33,760 bases of DNA from Bryobacterales bacterium (GTDB lineage: Bacteria > Acidobacteriota > Terriglobia > Bryobacterales > Bryobacteraceae), in NCBI GenBank assembly GCA_947467185.1, contig CANIHR010000017.1, positions 1 to 33,760 on the forward strand. Direction: 5' to 3'. Below, piece after piece: positions 6,132-14,465 of this stretch. Position 1 is the stretch's first letter. The number at the start of each line of letters is the position of its first letter. The translations under genes were made by a program, and so were the position numbers. Below the pieces are notes generated by a model. The model ran no database searches. It was not told the DNA's origin and was given only the letters and a program-made list of their open reading frames with translations.

Positions 6132-8090
6132 TTGAGCACCAGCTCCCCACCTGGAAGCCAGAATTCCGTCAGCCAAAGTCGGATCGTCAAGCGTTTCTTC
6201 CAGCCCGGGGGCGCGCTGGCCGCCGCGCACCCCTCCTTCGAATCCCGTCCGGGGCAGGTGGAAATGGCGCTGGCCGTGGACCTCGCTCTCGCGGATGGCC
6301 GCAAGCTGATCGTTGAGGCCGGCACCGGGACAGGCAAGACGCTGGCCTATCTGGTCCCCGCGCTGCTCTCCGGCAGACGGGTCGTTGTCTCCACCGGCAC
6401 CAAGGCGCTGCAGGAACAGCTCTTCTTCCGCGACATCCCGTTCCTCGAAAAGGTCATCGGGCGCGAACTCAACGTCTGTTACATGAAGGGCCGCAGCAAC
6501 TACGCGTGCCGCCAGAAGATCTACGACGCCGAAAATACGCCGATCCTGACCGGCCTCGAAGAAGTTGGCGATTTCCAGATCATCAAAGAATGGGAGCAGA
6601 CCTCTGAGCTTGGCGACCGCGCCGAGATTCGTACCCTGGCCGAAGATTCCACCGCCTGGGGCAAGATTGACGCCCGCTCAGAACTCTGCGCCGGTGCGAA
6701 GTGCAAGCAATACGAACGCTGCTTCATCACCCTGATGCACCAGCGGGCGACCGAAGCCGACATCATCATCGTCAACCACCACCTCTTCTTCGCCGACCTC
6801 GCCGTCCGCCGCGAAGACATGGCGAAGATTCTGCCCGACTACACCGCCGTCATCTTCGACGAAGCGCACGATATTGAAGACATCGCCGGTCAGTACTTCG
6901 GCTTCCAGATTTCCACCTATCGGATTCTGGAACTACGCCGCGACATTGCCGCGCTGTCTCGCACGCGCAAGTTCGGGTCGGAAGAACTCGACCGCATCCT
7001 GATCCGCCTCGAAGAGATCTCGCTCAGCTTCTTCTCGCTGCTGCCAGGTGGTGACGGTCGCGCCAGCTTTGGGGGCCGCCAGGAGTTCCTTGGGGGGAAC
7101 GCCGAACTCTACATCGACATGATGTCGGCGTTTGAACTCCTGATGAGCCATCTCCAGACCATTCAGGATGCGCCCACCGAGGTGATACCGCTCTTCCGCC
7201 GAGCCAATGAACTTCGCGAGGCGCTGCGTTTCCTGATGGAGGGCGACGACCCGTCCTTCGTCCACTGGATCGACCGCCGGGGTCGCAACGGCGTCTTCCT
7301 GCAGGCGACACCGATCGACGTGGCCCATCTGCTGCGCGAACAGCTCTGGGAAAAGGTGGACGCGGCGGTGCTGACCTCCGCCACGCTCGCCGTCGCCAGT
7401 GGCTTCGATTATGTCCAGGCGCGCCTCGGCCTCCCCGACGCCCGGACCCTCGTCGTCCCCAGCCACTTCGATTACCAGCAACAGGCGTTGCTCTACGTCC
7501 CGCGCCATCTGCCGCACCCGTCAAACCCGTCATATATCCAGCAGGCCAGCGACGAAATCGTCAAAATCCTTACCGCCAGCAAGGGCCGGGCGTTCTGCCT
7601 GTTTACCAGTTACAGCCAGATGCGGCAGATCTACGAGCGGGTCTCGTTCGAGATTGAATACCCCACGCTGATGCAGGGCACCATGCCCCGGATGGCACTT
7701 CTGGACGAGTTTCTGGCCCAGCCAAACTCCGTTCTTTTCGCCACCGCCGCCTTCTGGCAGGGCGTTGACGTGCCGGGGGAGCAGCTTAGCTGCGTTATTA
7801 TTGATAAGTTGCCGTTTGCGGTGCCGAACGATCCTGTGGTCGAGGCGCGCATCCGAAATGTTCGCGAAGCTGGCGGGAAGCCTTTCTACGATTACCAGAT
7901 TCCCCAGGCTGCCATCGCGCTCAAGCAAGGCTTTGGCCGTTTGATTCGAACGGCTTCCGATCGCGGGGTGCTGGTCCTGCTCGATAACCGGATAACCGAC
8001 CAGCGTTACGGCCAGGTATTTTTCGACAGCCTGCCCGACTATTCATTTACCATGCAAATCGCAGACGTGGAGAAGTTTTTCGATGTTTGA
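6132..8090 (+). CDS. dinG: ATP-dependent DNA helicase, DinG/XPD family
   Basis: This superfamily 2 helicase unwinds DNA 5'-3' and is linked to resolving R-loops and damaged forks. Motif I is EAGTGTGKT (62-70) and motif II is DEAH (243-246). Four cysteines, C126, C186, C191 and C197, match the spacing of the iron-sulphur cluster ligands in DinG (the last three with 5- and 6-residue steps). Motif VI is QGFGRLIRTASDRG near the C-terminus. The start is uncertain: TTG at 6132 has no clear ribosome site, but an in-frame stop about 30 nt upstream limits alternatives and the family N-terminus (PGGALAAAHPSFESRPGQ) is present. Its end overlaps queD by 8 nt. Confidence 0.92.
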   Translation: MSTSSPPGSQNSVSQSRIVKRFFQPGGALAAAHPSFESRPGQVEMALAVDLALADGRKLIVEAGTGTGKTLAYLVPALLSGRRVVVSTGTKALQEQLFFRDIPFLEKVIGRELNVCYMKGRSNYACRQKIYDAENTPILTGLEEVGDFQIIKEWEQTSELGDRAEIRTLAEDSTAWGKIDARSELCAGAKCKQYERCFITLMHQRATEADIIIVNHHLFFADLAVRREDMAKILPDYTAVIFDEAHDIEDIAGQYFGFQISTYRILELRRDIAALSRTRKFGSEELDRILIRLEEISLSFFSLLPGGDGRASFGGRQEFLGGNAELYIDMMSAFELLMSHLQTIQDAPTEVIPLFRRANELREALRFLMEGDDPSFVHWIDRRGRNGVFLQATPIDVAHLLREQLWEKVDAAVLTSATLAVASGFDYVQARLGLPDARTLVVPSHFDYQQQALLYVPRHLPHPSNPSYIQQASDEIVKILTASKGRAFCLFTSYSQMRQIYERVSFEIEYPTLMQGTMPRMALLDEFLAQPNSVLFATAAFWQGVDVPGEQLSCVIIDKLPFAVPNDPVVEARIRNVREAGGKPFYDYQIPQAAIALKQGFGRLIRTASDRGVLVLLDNRITDQRYGQVFFDSLPDYSFTMQIADVEKFFDV

Positions 8091-8457
8091 AGTCTCTGTG
8101 GAACATACTTTCGCCGCCGGGCACGCCCTTCGCAACTATCGCGGAAAGTGCGAAAACGTGCACGGGCACAACTACAAAGTGCAGGTCACACTGTGCGGCG
8201 AGACGCTGGACCATGCTGGCATGCTGGTCGATTTCGTGGAACTGAAGCGGTTGCTTCGCGCGATTTCTGAGCCGCTCGACCACGTGTTCATCAATGAGAT
8301 TGAACCATTTATCGAACTGAATCCCACAGCCGAAAACATGGCGTGGTACTTCTGCGAGAAGCTGCAGGAAGGCCTGAAGGTTGGCGTTCCCGTGGCGGTG
8401 AAAGAAGTGAAGGTCTGGGAAACCGACATTCAGTGCGCCACCTACCGGCCAGCGTAG
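8083..8457 (+). CDS. queD: 6-carboxy-5,6,7,8-tetrahydropterin synthase (QueD)
   Basis: QueD converts dihydroneopterin triphosphate to 6-carboxytetrahydropterin, the first dedicated step towards preQ0 and queuosine. The 124-residue protein is of normal length. The zinc histidines H14, H27 and H29 (AGHAL and VHGHNY), the catalytic C23, the D66-H67 pair and E113 (WETD) are all present. The closely related 6-pyruvoyl-tetrahydropterin synthases share this fold, but a Cys-x3-His-x-His pattern in a short bacterial protein favours QueD. The gene overlaps the end of dinG by 8 nt, so expression is probably coupled. The other queuosine genes are not in this window. Confidence 0.9.
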   Translation: MFEVSVEHTFAAGHALRNYRGKCENVHGHNYKVQVTLCGETLDHAGMLVDFVELKRLLRAISEPLDHVFINEIEPFIELNPTAENMAWYFCEKLQEGLKVGVPVAVKEVKVWETDIQCATYRPA

Positions 8458-8483
8458 GTCTTTTTTCGGATAAACTGGCGAAT

Positions 8484-9281
8484 ATGCGTTCGCCGAAAGT
8501 GTGTTTCCTCGCTGCATGTCTCCTGACGGCGCCGAGTGCTTTCCCGCAGTTCATGGTTACGCTCTCCGGACCGGGAACGAGTCCCTCCGTCACCGTCACC
8601 CCACCACGGGCGAACACGTTTCGCGCCATGACCGGTTCGCCCTATTCCGGCACGGAAGTACGGGAATCGGTGCAGACCCTGGCCGATGGCACCCACCTGA
8701 AGCGCCCCGGTATGGAGACAAAAACCTGGAGGGATTCGCAGGGCCGCACCCGGACCGAGCGCCCGGTATTTATCGGACCCGTGAAGCCGGTCGACTTCAA
8801 ACCGGTCGATATCCAGGATCCCGTTGCCGGTTTCGAGTACTTGCTGGATCCCCTCAACCTGGTCGCCCATCGAGTGCCGATGACATCGACTTCCTTTCCC
8901 GCCCCAACCGCTTCTGTACCGCCGCCGATCCGTCGTGAGCCCATCACCGGCCCTGATGGCACTGTCTCGGAAGTGGAAGCGCTGGGGTCGAAGATCATTT
9001 CCGGCGTAGAGGCCTTTGGGACCCGCCGTACCACCACCTTCCCGACCGGTTCCTCGTTCGGGAACGACCGCCCGGTCAAGTCGGTGAACGAAATGTGGGT
9101 TGCCATGCGCCTTGGCCTGGTCGTACAGTCCGTCATGGCCGCTCCGACCGGTGGCGAATCGACTTCGTCCTGGCGGGACCTTTCGCTGGCGGAACCCAAT
9201 CCCGAACTCTTTCGCATCCCGGTCGGGTACAAAGTTGTGGACGAGACAGGTAGCTTCACCATCTCCGTCCCGATGAAATGA
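8484..9281 (+). CDS. Secreted protein of unknown function, acidobacterial type
   Basis: The true start is taken as the ATG at 8484, giving 265 residues with a signal peptide (MRSPKVCFLAACLLTAPSAFPQ); the longer track ORF runs back into queD. The N-terminal half carries a pattern I know from Acidobacteriota exoproteins of unknown role: a Y-S-G-x-E-V-R-E-S-V-Q-T-L-A-D-G-T stretch followed by a RDSQGRTRTER block and a D-P-V-A-G-F-E-Y-L-L-D-P repeat-like strand. No enzyme motif, transmembrane segment or cysteine pattern is seen. A TAAACT box ends 7 nt before the ATG, which suggests its own promoter and a nearly leaderless transcript. A strong hairpin follows the stop. Confidence 0.75.
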   Translation: MRSPKVCFLAACLLTAPSAFPQFMVTLSGPGTSPSVTVTPPRANTFRAMTGSPYSGTEVRESVQTLADGTHLKRPGMETKTWRDSQGRTRTERPVFIGPVKPVDFKPVDIQDPVAGFEYLLDPLNLVAHRVPMTSTSFPAPTASVPPPIRREPITGPDGTVSEVEALGSKIISGVEAFGTRRTTTFPTGSSFGNDRPVKSVNEMWVAMRLGLVVQSVMAAPTGGESTSSWRDLSLAEPNPELFRIPVGYKVVDETGSFTISVPMK

Positions 9282-9283
9282 AC

Positions 9284-9307
9284 GGGGACGGATGGTAATC
9301 CGCCCCC
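9284..9307. terminator. Bidirectional hairpin between convergent genes
   Basis: GGGG-A-CGGAT pairs with ATCCG-CCCC around a 4-nt loop, with a single bulged A. It fills the 36-nt gap between two convergent genes, a typical position for a shared terminator. There is no T-tract on either side. Confidence 0.6.
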
Positions 9308-9317
9308 ACCCACCGCG

Positions 9318-9644
9318 CTATTCGGTCCAGTAGCTGACGAGAAGTCCCTCGCTGGCCACATCCGCGTCGATCACGTAGTCCATCAGACGGAGGGAGTCGC
9401 GTCCATCCTGCGCTTCGACGGTGAAGGTTTCCGAAAAGCCCCCGGCCGAGTTTGGCCAGAGGATGCGCACCACGCCAGCCAGCGTGGCTTTGTTCATGCC
9501 GGGGACTCCGACATAGGTCTTGCCAGTCAGCCCCGGAATCACCTGGAAAAACAGCTTTGTGGCTGTCACGCTCGAATCGGTTGACAGAGCGACGGGTGTG
9601 CCCGGAGTAGTTACGTTGACGCGGCCTTTTGCAGTGACGTTCAT
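9318..9644 (-). CDS. Hypothetical protein, 108 aa
   Basis: I do not recognise the family. The ATG at 9644 is preferred over the one at 9665 because GAGGA lies 8 nt before it. The protein has no signal peptide and no membrane segment. It is rich in beta-branched residues with Gly turns (GKTYVGVPGMN), and it ends in a strand EGLLVSYW, so a small beta-sandwich or virion-like fold is conceivable. The gene sits alone, convergent with the upstream secreted protein and divergent from gudD. It has no identified partner. Confidence 0.6.
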   Translation of the reverse strand: MNVTAKGRVNVTTPGTPVALSTDSSVTATKLFFQVIPGLTGKTYVGVPGMNKATLAGVVRILWPNSAGGFSETFTVEAQDGRDSLRLMDYVIDADVASEGLLVSYWTE

Positions 9645-9744
9645 GTGTGTTGTCCTCGGTTGCATTCTGGCTTTGAGGCAATGCAGGATCTCGTCGCGAA
9701 ACCCTCAACCCGCTGAAAACAAGCAGACTAAACTTGGAAAAAAG

Positions 9745-9773
9745 TTGGGAACGGATTTTCGGATTGCTAGAAT
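9745..9773 (+). promoter_or_regulatory. Promoter of gudD
   Basis: A -35 box TTGGGA is separated by exactly 17 nt from TAGAAT, and TG sits one base before the -10 (extended -10, TGCTAGAAT). The expected transcript start, about 7 nt downstream, falls at position 9780, which is also where the gudD reading frame homology begins. Confidence 0.6.
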
Positions 9774-9821
9774 CGGAGCATCTCTACTACACCGAAAGTC
9801 TCCTCTGTTACCGTTATCCCC

Positions 9822-11108
9822 GTGGCCGGGCATGACGGCATGCTGCTCAATCTGAGCGGGGCCCACGGGCCATTTTTCACGCGTAACCTCGTCATCCTGA
9901 AGGACACGGCTGGTAATACGGGTGTCGGCGAAGTCCCGGGCGGCGAGCGCATCCGGCAGACGCTGGAAGATGCCAAACCCCTGGTGATCGGGCAGTCTAT
10001 TGGCGCCTGGCAGAATATTCTCACCTCTGTCCGCCGCCAGTTTGCCGACCGTGACGCGGGCGGCCGTGGCAACCAGACCTTCGACCTGCGGACCACGATC
10101 CATGCGGTGACCGCGCTCGAAGCTGCGCTGCTCGATCTCCTCGGCCAGCATCTGGACGTGCCTGTCGCGGCGTTACTGGGGGAAGGGCAGCAGCGAAAGC
10201 AGGTGGAGGTGCTCGGGTACCTCTTCTACGTGGGTGACCGCACGAAAACGGACCTCGCTTACCGGAGTGAGCCTGATGCGGCGGATGACTGGTTCCGGCT
10301 CCGCCACGAAGAAGCACTCACCCCCGAAGCCGTGGTGCGCCTCGCGGAAGCGACGCATGCCCGCTATGGCTTCAACGACTTCAAGCTGAAGGGCGGAGTG
10401 CTGAGTGGCGAGGCCGAAATCGAGGCTGTCACGGCCCTCGCGGAACGTTTCCCGGAAGCGCGAATCACCCTCGATCCCAACGGAGCGTGGAGTCTCCGCG
10501 AAGCGATCGCGTTATGCCGCGACCAGCACGACGTTCTCGCTTACGCCGAGGACCCCTGTGGCGCGGAGAACGGCTACTCGGGCAGGGAAGTGATGGCTGA
10601 ATTCCGCCGCGGCACCGGTCTGCCCACCGCGACCAACATGATCGCGACCGACTGGCGCGAAATGGGCCACGCGATCCAGTTGCAGTCCGTCGATATTCCG
10701 CTGGCCGACCCGCACTTCTGGACCATGCAGGGTTCGGTTCGTGTGGCGCAGATGTGCAACGAGTGGGGCCTGACCTGGGGTTCGCACTCGAACAACCACT
10801 TCGACGTCTCGCTTGCAATGTTCACCCACGTGGCCGCCTCGGCCCCCGGGAAAATCACCGCAATCGATACCCACTGGATCTGGCAGGACGGTCAGCGCCT
10901 GACGCGCGAACCGTTCAAAATCGAAGGCGGCCTGCTGACCGTACCCGATAAACCCGGCCTCGGTGTCGAAATCGACATGGAACAAGTGGAAGCCGCCCAC
11001 AAACTCTACCTGGGCATGGGCCTCGGAGCACGCAACGATGCGGTCGCCATGCAGTACCTGATCCCCGGTTGGAAGTTCGACCCGAAGAAGCCCTGCCTGG
11101 TTCGGTAA
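9822..11108 (+). CDS. gudD: Glucarate dehydratase
   Basis: GudD is an enolase-superfamily enzyme that removes water from D-glucarate to give 5-keto-4-deoxy-glucarate in sugar acid breakdown. The sequence follows the E. coli enzyme closely from [21 protein letters not shown] to [14 protein letters not shown]. It contains the base FKLKGG, the metal ligands around DPNGAW and AEDPCG, and the histidine in WGSHSNNH. The first standard start is GTG at 9822, but the frame is open upstream to a stop at 9768, and the intervening [13 protein letters not shown] aligns with the family N-terminus. The real start is therefore probably a non-standard codon near 9780 (ATC), or the start has been mutated. No other glucarate genes are adjacent. 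Confidence 0.9.
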   Translation: MAGHDGMLLNLSGAHGPFFTRNLVILKDTAGNTGVGEVPGGERIRQTLEDAKPLVIGQSIGAWQNILTSVRRQFADRDAGGRGNQTFDLRTTIHAVTALEAALLDLLGQHLDVPVAALLGEGQQRKQVEVLGYLFYVGDRTKTDLAYRSEPDAADDWFRLRHEEALTPEAVVRLAEATHARYGFNDFKLKGGVLSGEAEIEAVTALAERFPEARITLDPNGAWSLREAIALCRDQHDVLAYAEDPCGAENGYSGREVMAEFRRGTGLPTATNMIATDWREMGHAIQLQSVDIPLADPHFWTMQGSVRVAQMCNEWGLTWGSHSNNHFDVSLAMFTHVAASAPGKITAIDTHWIWQDGQRLTREPFKIEGGLLTVPDKPGLGVEIDMEQVEAAHKLYLGMGLGARNDAVAMQYLIPGWKFDPKKPCLVR

Positions 11109-11112
11109 TGGT

Positions 11113-11135
11113 TTCGGCCCTGTTCAGGCTCCGAA
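11113..11135. terminator. Imperfect hairpin between gudD and the HNH gene
   Basis: TTCGG and CCGAA pair, with an inner CTG/CAG, in the 15-nt gap between convergent stops and the end of the HNH gene. It is a plausible shared transcription end, though it lacks a T-run. Confidence 0.4.
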
Positions 11136-11987
11136 GCTTCGCAAGTACTGAATGGCCGCTCCGTAGTACTCACGGGCGGTGTCTGTGTCCTGCACGCAGA
11201 GCCGACTGAACGCACGAGCGCAATTTCGGTGTGGGAATCCGGGTAAGTCTATTTGGGCAAGGGTTTGTAGTGAATCGTCACGCACAAGTGGATCTCTGCT
11301 CTTTCTGTTCCGGTGGGCGACGTAAATTGCCTTCAGCAAGAAGGCTCTCTCCCGCAGCAACTCTTCCCTGGTGTCCAAGGCGAAAAAATCAATGATGACC
11401 CTCGCCCGCCGAGCCTTGCGTCCTCTCCTCTTTACTGCAACTGGGACGAACCCCTCGAACGAAAGTAAATCCTCGGGGTCGTCATCCACCTCTGCAATTG
11501 GATATATCAACAGTGGCAGTTCTCCCGCCAGCACCTCAGGCGTGTCCGCATCCACGGCACGGGCAGCGGCCTCGATCGGAAAGTAATTCGCTTTAAACGA
11601 CGAGTTGCACTTCTTACATGCTGCGGCGTAGTTTAGTAGATTGTACGGAAGCAAGAAATAACCCACATCAGATGCTGGTCCGGTGGGAAAAGAATATTGA
11701 AAGGTAGCGCCTGCTGGCGGCCAGACTTTAACAGAACTTTTTGGCCGGAAGTGCTCGATGTCGTGCTCAATACGGCTCTGGGGATCTGAGCCGAACTGGC
11801 GCTCACAGTAGGCGCATTTGCCATGCTGTAGTTGCATGTATACGGGTTTAACTTTACTCCACGAACCAGCCTTTTCCGTGTATTTCCCCGCCGCTCTGAA
11901 GGCTGCCGTCCTCTCCGCCGCATCGGCGAGCCATCGGGCACCAATCTTGTCGGTTAATTCTGCCACGGTTGTGTTGTAGCGGATCAT
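11124..11987 (-). CDS. ptuB: HNH endonuclease, Septu PtuB-like
   Basis: This 287-residue protein is the nuclease half of an ATPase/HNH pair like the Septu defence system. A zinc-knuckle first half CAYC (58-61) is followed by the HNH core IEHFRPKS (H79), then NYAAACKKCN (C124, C127) and FKANYFP. This arrangement is also known from HNH proteins of retron-associated systems. In Septu, PtuA and PtuB assemble and the nuclease cuts nucleic acid during phage infection. It overlaps the ATPase gene by 4 nt. Its GC, and that of the ATPase gene, appear about ten points below the neighbours, suggesting acquisition by transfer. The symbol is assigned by analogy and orthology is not proven. Confidence 0.75.
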   Translation of the reverse strand: MIRYNTTVAELTDKIGARWLADAAERTAAFRAAGKYTEKAGSWSKVKPVYMQLQHGKCAYCERQFGSDPQSRIEHDIEHFRPKSSVKVWPPAGATFQYSFPTGPASDVGYFLLPYNLLNYAAACKKCNSSFKANYFPIEAAARAVDADTPEVLAGELPLLIYPIAEVDDDPEDLLSFEGFVPVAVKRRGRKARRARVIIDFFALDTREELLRERAFLLKAIYVAHRNRKSRDPLVRDDSLQTLAQIDLPGFPHRNCARAFSRLCVQDTDTAREYYGAAIQYLRSFGA

Positions 11988-13300
11988 TTTTTCTTTAGTC
12001 CGGCTTTCTTTAGACCGGAGCTTTTTGGGCCGCGAGTTGCCTTCGCCAGGGTGGGCTTGCTTTCTACCGGATCGTCAACCCCCGCCAGTTTTCGCATGAT
12101 ACTCAGGGCTATATCGGATCGTCCCGGTGAAAGTTGCCTCGACAAATGACTCAATTCGTCCATGAATTGCGGTGCCCTCGTCGTTTTCAGGCCGAAGTAC
12201 GGGCTTAGCAGCACCTGTTGTGCGTCGAGACCGTAAATTCGCTCACTGTACTGGTCTACCGTTGAAGCTCCGGCGGGTGCTGGTTCCATTACAAAGATAT
12301 TCCTGCTCTCCAGCGAACCTGCGACAATCGGGCTGTGCGTAGAGAAAATGAACTGTAGGTTGGGCAACGCTTCCGCCAGAGACGCTACAACGGTACGCTG
12401 CCACTCCGGGTGAAGGTGCAGGTCAATCTCGTCAACCAGGACCACACCGCGATTTTCAACCAGTTTTGCTCCGGCCGGTGAACCGAAGCAGACGTGATAC
12501 AGCAGGTCTGCAACCCAGCCAATATAAGCTCTGTATCCGTCGGATAACGCACTGAAGGGTGAGGCAACCCCATTGATGTTGAAGAGGTATTCTCCAAGTC
12601 CACCGCTCTCCCTCTCTCCAGTGAAGCTGGACCCCTCAGGCAGAAGACGGTCAAGCAAATGGACGACTTGCGTGTAGCGTCCCTTGTTGGTTGATTCGTA
12701 ATCCGGAAGCCAGGTATCAAGGGGAGTTAGTGCAATGTGGCTTTCGAACAACCCCGCCACCCTCTGATACTTCAAGGTTCGGCTACGTCGCTGATCGTTG
12801 GGGCGGTAGTTGGAGGAATCCTCCACCCGTCGCGTTGCTCCGTAACCAACCACCAAGAATGCGGGAGAGCGGTCATCGTACATCTTCTTGTGCGACGGCC
12901 CCTTGTGAACAACGTCTTCTACAAACTCGTGATCACCTTCTTTGATAATGCGAACGGAAAAGTGAGCGTGATGCTCCGACGTCTTCGCCTCAATTGTTTC
13001 ATCGAGGTCCTGATCGTGCAATAGCATGACAGCATCGATCTGGGCACTTTTTGCTTTTCGGCGCACCATGTTGCGGGGGACATAACCGGCGCTTCTTGCC
13101 ATAATCGGAGCTAGTGCCGAAAGGGCGATCGCACGCAGCAACGTTGTCTTCCCTGCACCATTATTGCCCAAAAGGAGGTTTACGTTCGGTGCGTTAAGGC
13201 CGTTACTCTTTCCGGGTTTGTCCTCACCTGGACAGCGAAGGGAAACTGCTGCCGACTCAAAACACCGGAGGTCCCGAATCTTGAGGCTTTCTATGTACAT
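11984..13300 (-). CDS. ptuA: AAA/ABC-type ATPase, Septu PtuA-like
   Basis: The 438-residue protein is an SMC/ABC-like ATPase of the type found in defence systems. Walker A is GNNGAGKT (45-52), a Q-loop-like GYGATRR lies near 152-158, the ABC signature-like LSDGYR is at 252-257, Walker B with its glutamate is VVLVDEID (286-293), and the switch histidine is THS (321-323). In Septu, PtuA senses infection and controls the HNH partner. The C-terminus is unusually lysine-rich (repeated GLKK). The gene follows the membrane-protein gene by 15 nt, so all four genes of the minus-strand cluster may be one transcript. OLD-family nucleases are less likely since no Toprim motifs are seen. Confidence 0.78.
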   Translation of the reverse strand: MYIESLKIRDLRCFESAAVSLRCPGEDKPGKSNGLNAPNVNLLLGNNGAGKTTLLRAIALSALAPIMARSAGYVPRNMVRRKAKSAQIDAVMLLHDQDLDETIEAKTSEHHAHFSVRIIKEGDHEFVEDVVHKGPSHKKMYDDRSPAFLVVGYGATRRVEDSSNYRPNDQRRSRTLKYQRVAGLFESHIALTPLDTWLPDYESTNKGRYTQVVHLLDRLLPEGSSFTGERESGGLGEYLFNINGVASPFSALSDGYRAYIGWVADLLYHVCFGSPAGAKLVENRGVVLVDEIDLHLHPEWQRTVVASLAEALPNLQFIFSTHSPIVAGSLESRNIFVMEPAPAGASTVDQYSERIYGLDAQQVLLSPYFGLKTTRAPQFMDELSHLSRQLSPGRSDIALSIMRKLAGVDDPVESKPTLAKATRGPKSSGLKKAGLKKK

Positions 13301-13315
13301 ATGGCGTCTCTACTA

Positions 13316-13933
13316 TCATATGCTCAGGATGTCAGTTCGTATCGAAGGTATAAGAGTCTGGCGAGCAACGGCCGATAGGCTGGCGGCGGCCACGAGGACC
13401 CATATCCATGACACTCCGAAATAGACCACTTCTCGCTGATTGATCTGTACATGGAGTGCCTGCGGCACTGTTCGAAACTCCCCGCTCACCGGACTCATGG
13501 CACGAACTCTCCAAATCGTCACGGATTCCGAAGGTATCCGCAATGCCGGCGTTTCCACTGCCACCCCAAATGGTGCGATCAGGTCGACGCCCTCCGCAGT
13601 TGAAGCCACCTTCGCGATCGTCAGGTCACCTGCATCGAGCGGTGCCCGGCCCAGCGTGTTTTCCAACGGTACGTACCCCGCGACCAGGATGGCGCACGAG
13701 ATCACCATCGGGATTGCAACCGCCCGAAGCCCGGCGACGTTCGCACGCACCAAATCCCGCTGCGCCCGGAAAATCAGGCGCGGCTCATCAATGAACAGCC
13801 GGAATTCCAGGACATGGGCGATACTCCGATTCACCGCAAGCCTGAGCGCCGCCGTGTCCGTGAAACGTCGAAAGAGCCAACCGGCCACGGCCCCGTAAAT
13901 CATCCCGCACAAAACCAGCAGGGCCAATTTCAT
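13316..13933 (-). CDS. Predicted membrane protein, unknown function
   Basis: This 205-residue protein has three likely membrane spans, at about 3-20, 75-92 and 172-190. The loop between the first two is cytoplasmic-looking and contains RLFIDEPRLIFRAQRDLVRAN; a domain of about 80 residues lies between spans two and three. I have an impression of similar proteins in Bryobacterales genomes, where they occur near alkaline-phosphatase-like hydrolases, but the role is unknown. Its ATG overlaps the preceding small gene by 4 nt (ATGA), so the pair is translationally coupled. It sits 15 nt ahead of the Septu-like ATPase, so an accessory link to defence cannot be excluded. Confidence 0.65.
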   Translation of the reverse strand: MKLALLVLCGMIYGAVAGWLFRRFTDTAALRLAVNRSIAHVLEFRLFIDEPRLIFRAQRDLVRANVAGLRAVAIPMVISCAILVAGYVPLENTLGRAPLDAGDLTIAKVASTAEGVDLIAPFGVAVETPALRIPSESVTIWRVRAMSPVSGEFRTVPQALHVQINQREVVYFGVSWIWVLVAAASLSAVARQTLIPSIRTDILSI

Positions 13934-14133
13934 TCGATGTAGCCAAGTCCCCGCAACTGCTTCTCGATTTCCGCTGCATCTGCTGCCGGTGCGTCCGCGT
14001 CACGTCGCGCCAGTTCCTTCTCCACGGTGTGCGCGACAAACTCATCCGCGGAACTGTATCCCGCAGCCTTCGCCGCTGCCACTGCGCGTTCGTGCAGAGC
14101 CGGTTCCAGTCGAATTGTGTGTCTTGAAAACAT
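13930..14133 (-). CDS. Ribbon-helix-helix-like small protein
   Basis: The 67-residue protein starts with a beta strand (HTIRLEP) followed by two helices (ALHERAVAAAKAAGY, then SSADEFVAHTVEKELARRD), the layout of MetJ/Arc/CopG DNA-binding proteins. The end, EIEKQLRGLGYIE, is a conserved-looking tail. A role as autorepressor of the downstream membrane-protein gene is reasonable but inferred. It could also act as an antitoxin-like protein, although no toxin partner is evident. It is the first gene of the minus-strand cluster leading to the Septu pair. Confidence 0.6.
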   Translation of the reverse strand: MFSRHTIRLEPALHERAVAAAKAAGYSSADEFVAHTVEKELARRDADAPAADAAEIEKQLRGLGYIE

Positions 14134-14199
14134 GGGTTGTCTACAGGTACTTCTGCCCGAACTGTAACACGCTTATACCTCTCTGAAAAGTTGGGTACG

Positions 14200-14363
14200 A
14201 CCACTTTTTTCTTTGCGAGGGGAATAGTCAGAGAACGAAAATCGCGCTACTCTCCTGGTTTCTACTCCGGGTTTTGCAGAGGCGAAGTTTGCAGGAGAAT
14301 CCGGACTCCAAATGCAAAACCCCGCCTTGGGGACGGGGTCTGCATAATCCACGGAGTGGAAAG
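14200..14363 (+). promoter_or_regulatory. Conserved, probably structured RNA leader (copy 2)
   Basis: This is the same leader as in copy 1 with about 16 differences by hand count. They cluster in what would be loops or in places where pairing is kept. The main stem at 14312-14345 keeps ATGCA/TGCAT and ACCCCG/CGGGGT while its loop has changed. Near the 5' end copy 1 has CAGC...GCTG where copy 2 has CAGAGA...TCTCCTG, which still pairs with one bulge. This covariation-like change supports an RNA structure. Confidence 0.55.
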
Positions 14364-14374
14364 GGGGTGCTTCT

Positions 14375-14452
14375 ATGGCCCTGCTGATGTTGTTTTTTGG
14401 TCTTCTCAAGAGACTGAAACGGATCGGAATCAAAATTGACTTTACATTTTGA
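14375..14452 (+). CDS. 25-aa hydrophobic/basic micro-protein (element copy 2)
   Basis: The ATG is preceded by AAAGGGGGTG. The peptide starts hydrophobic (MALLMLFFGLL), continues basic (KRLKRIG) and ends KIDFTF before TGA. It is the partner of the 26-residue peptide in copy 1: the two share the design and the last residues, with silent third-position differences. It is too short for the ORF track. No known family was recognised; a membrane-active peptide or a regulatory leader peptide are the options that fit the layout. Confidence 0.6.
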   Translation: MALLMLFFGLLKRLKRIGIKIDFTF

Positions 14453-14465
14453 TTCTTAACCGTAA

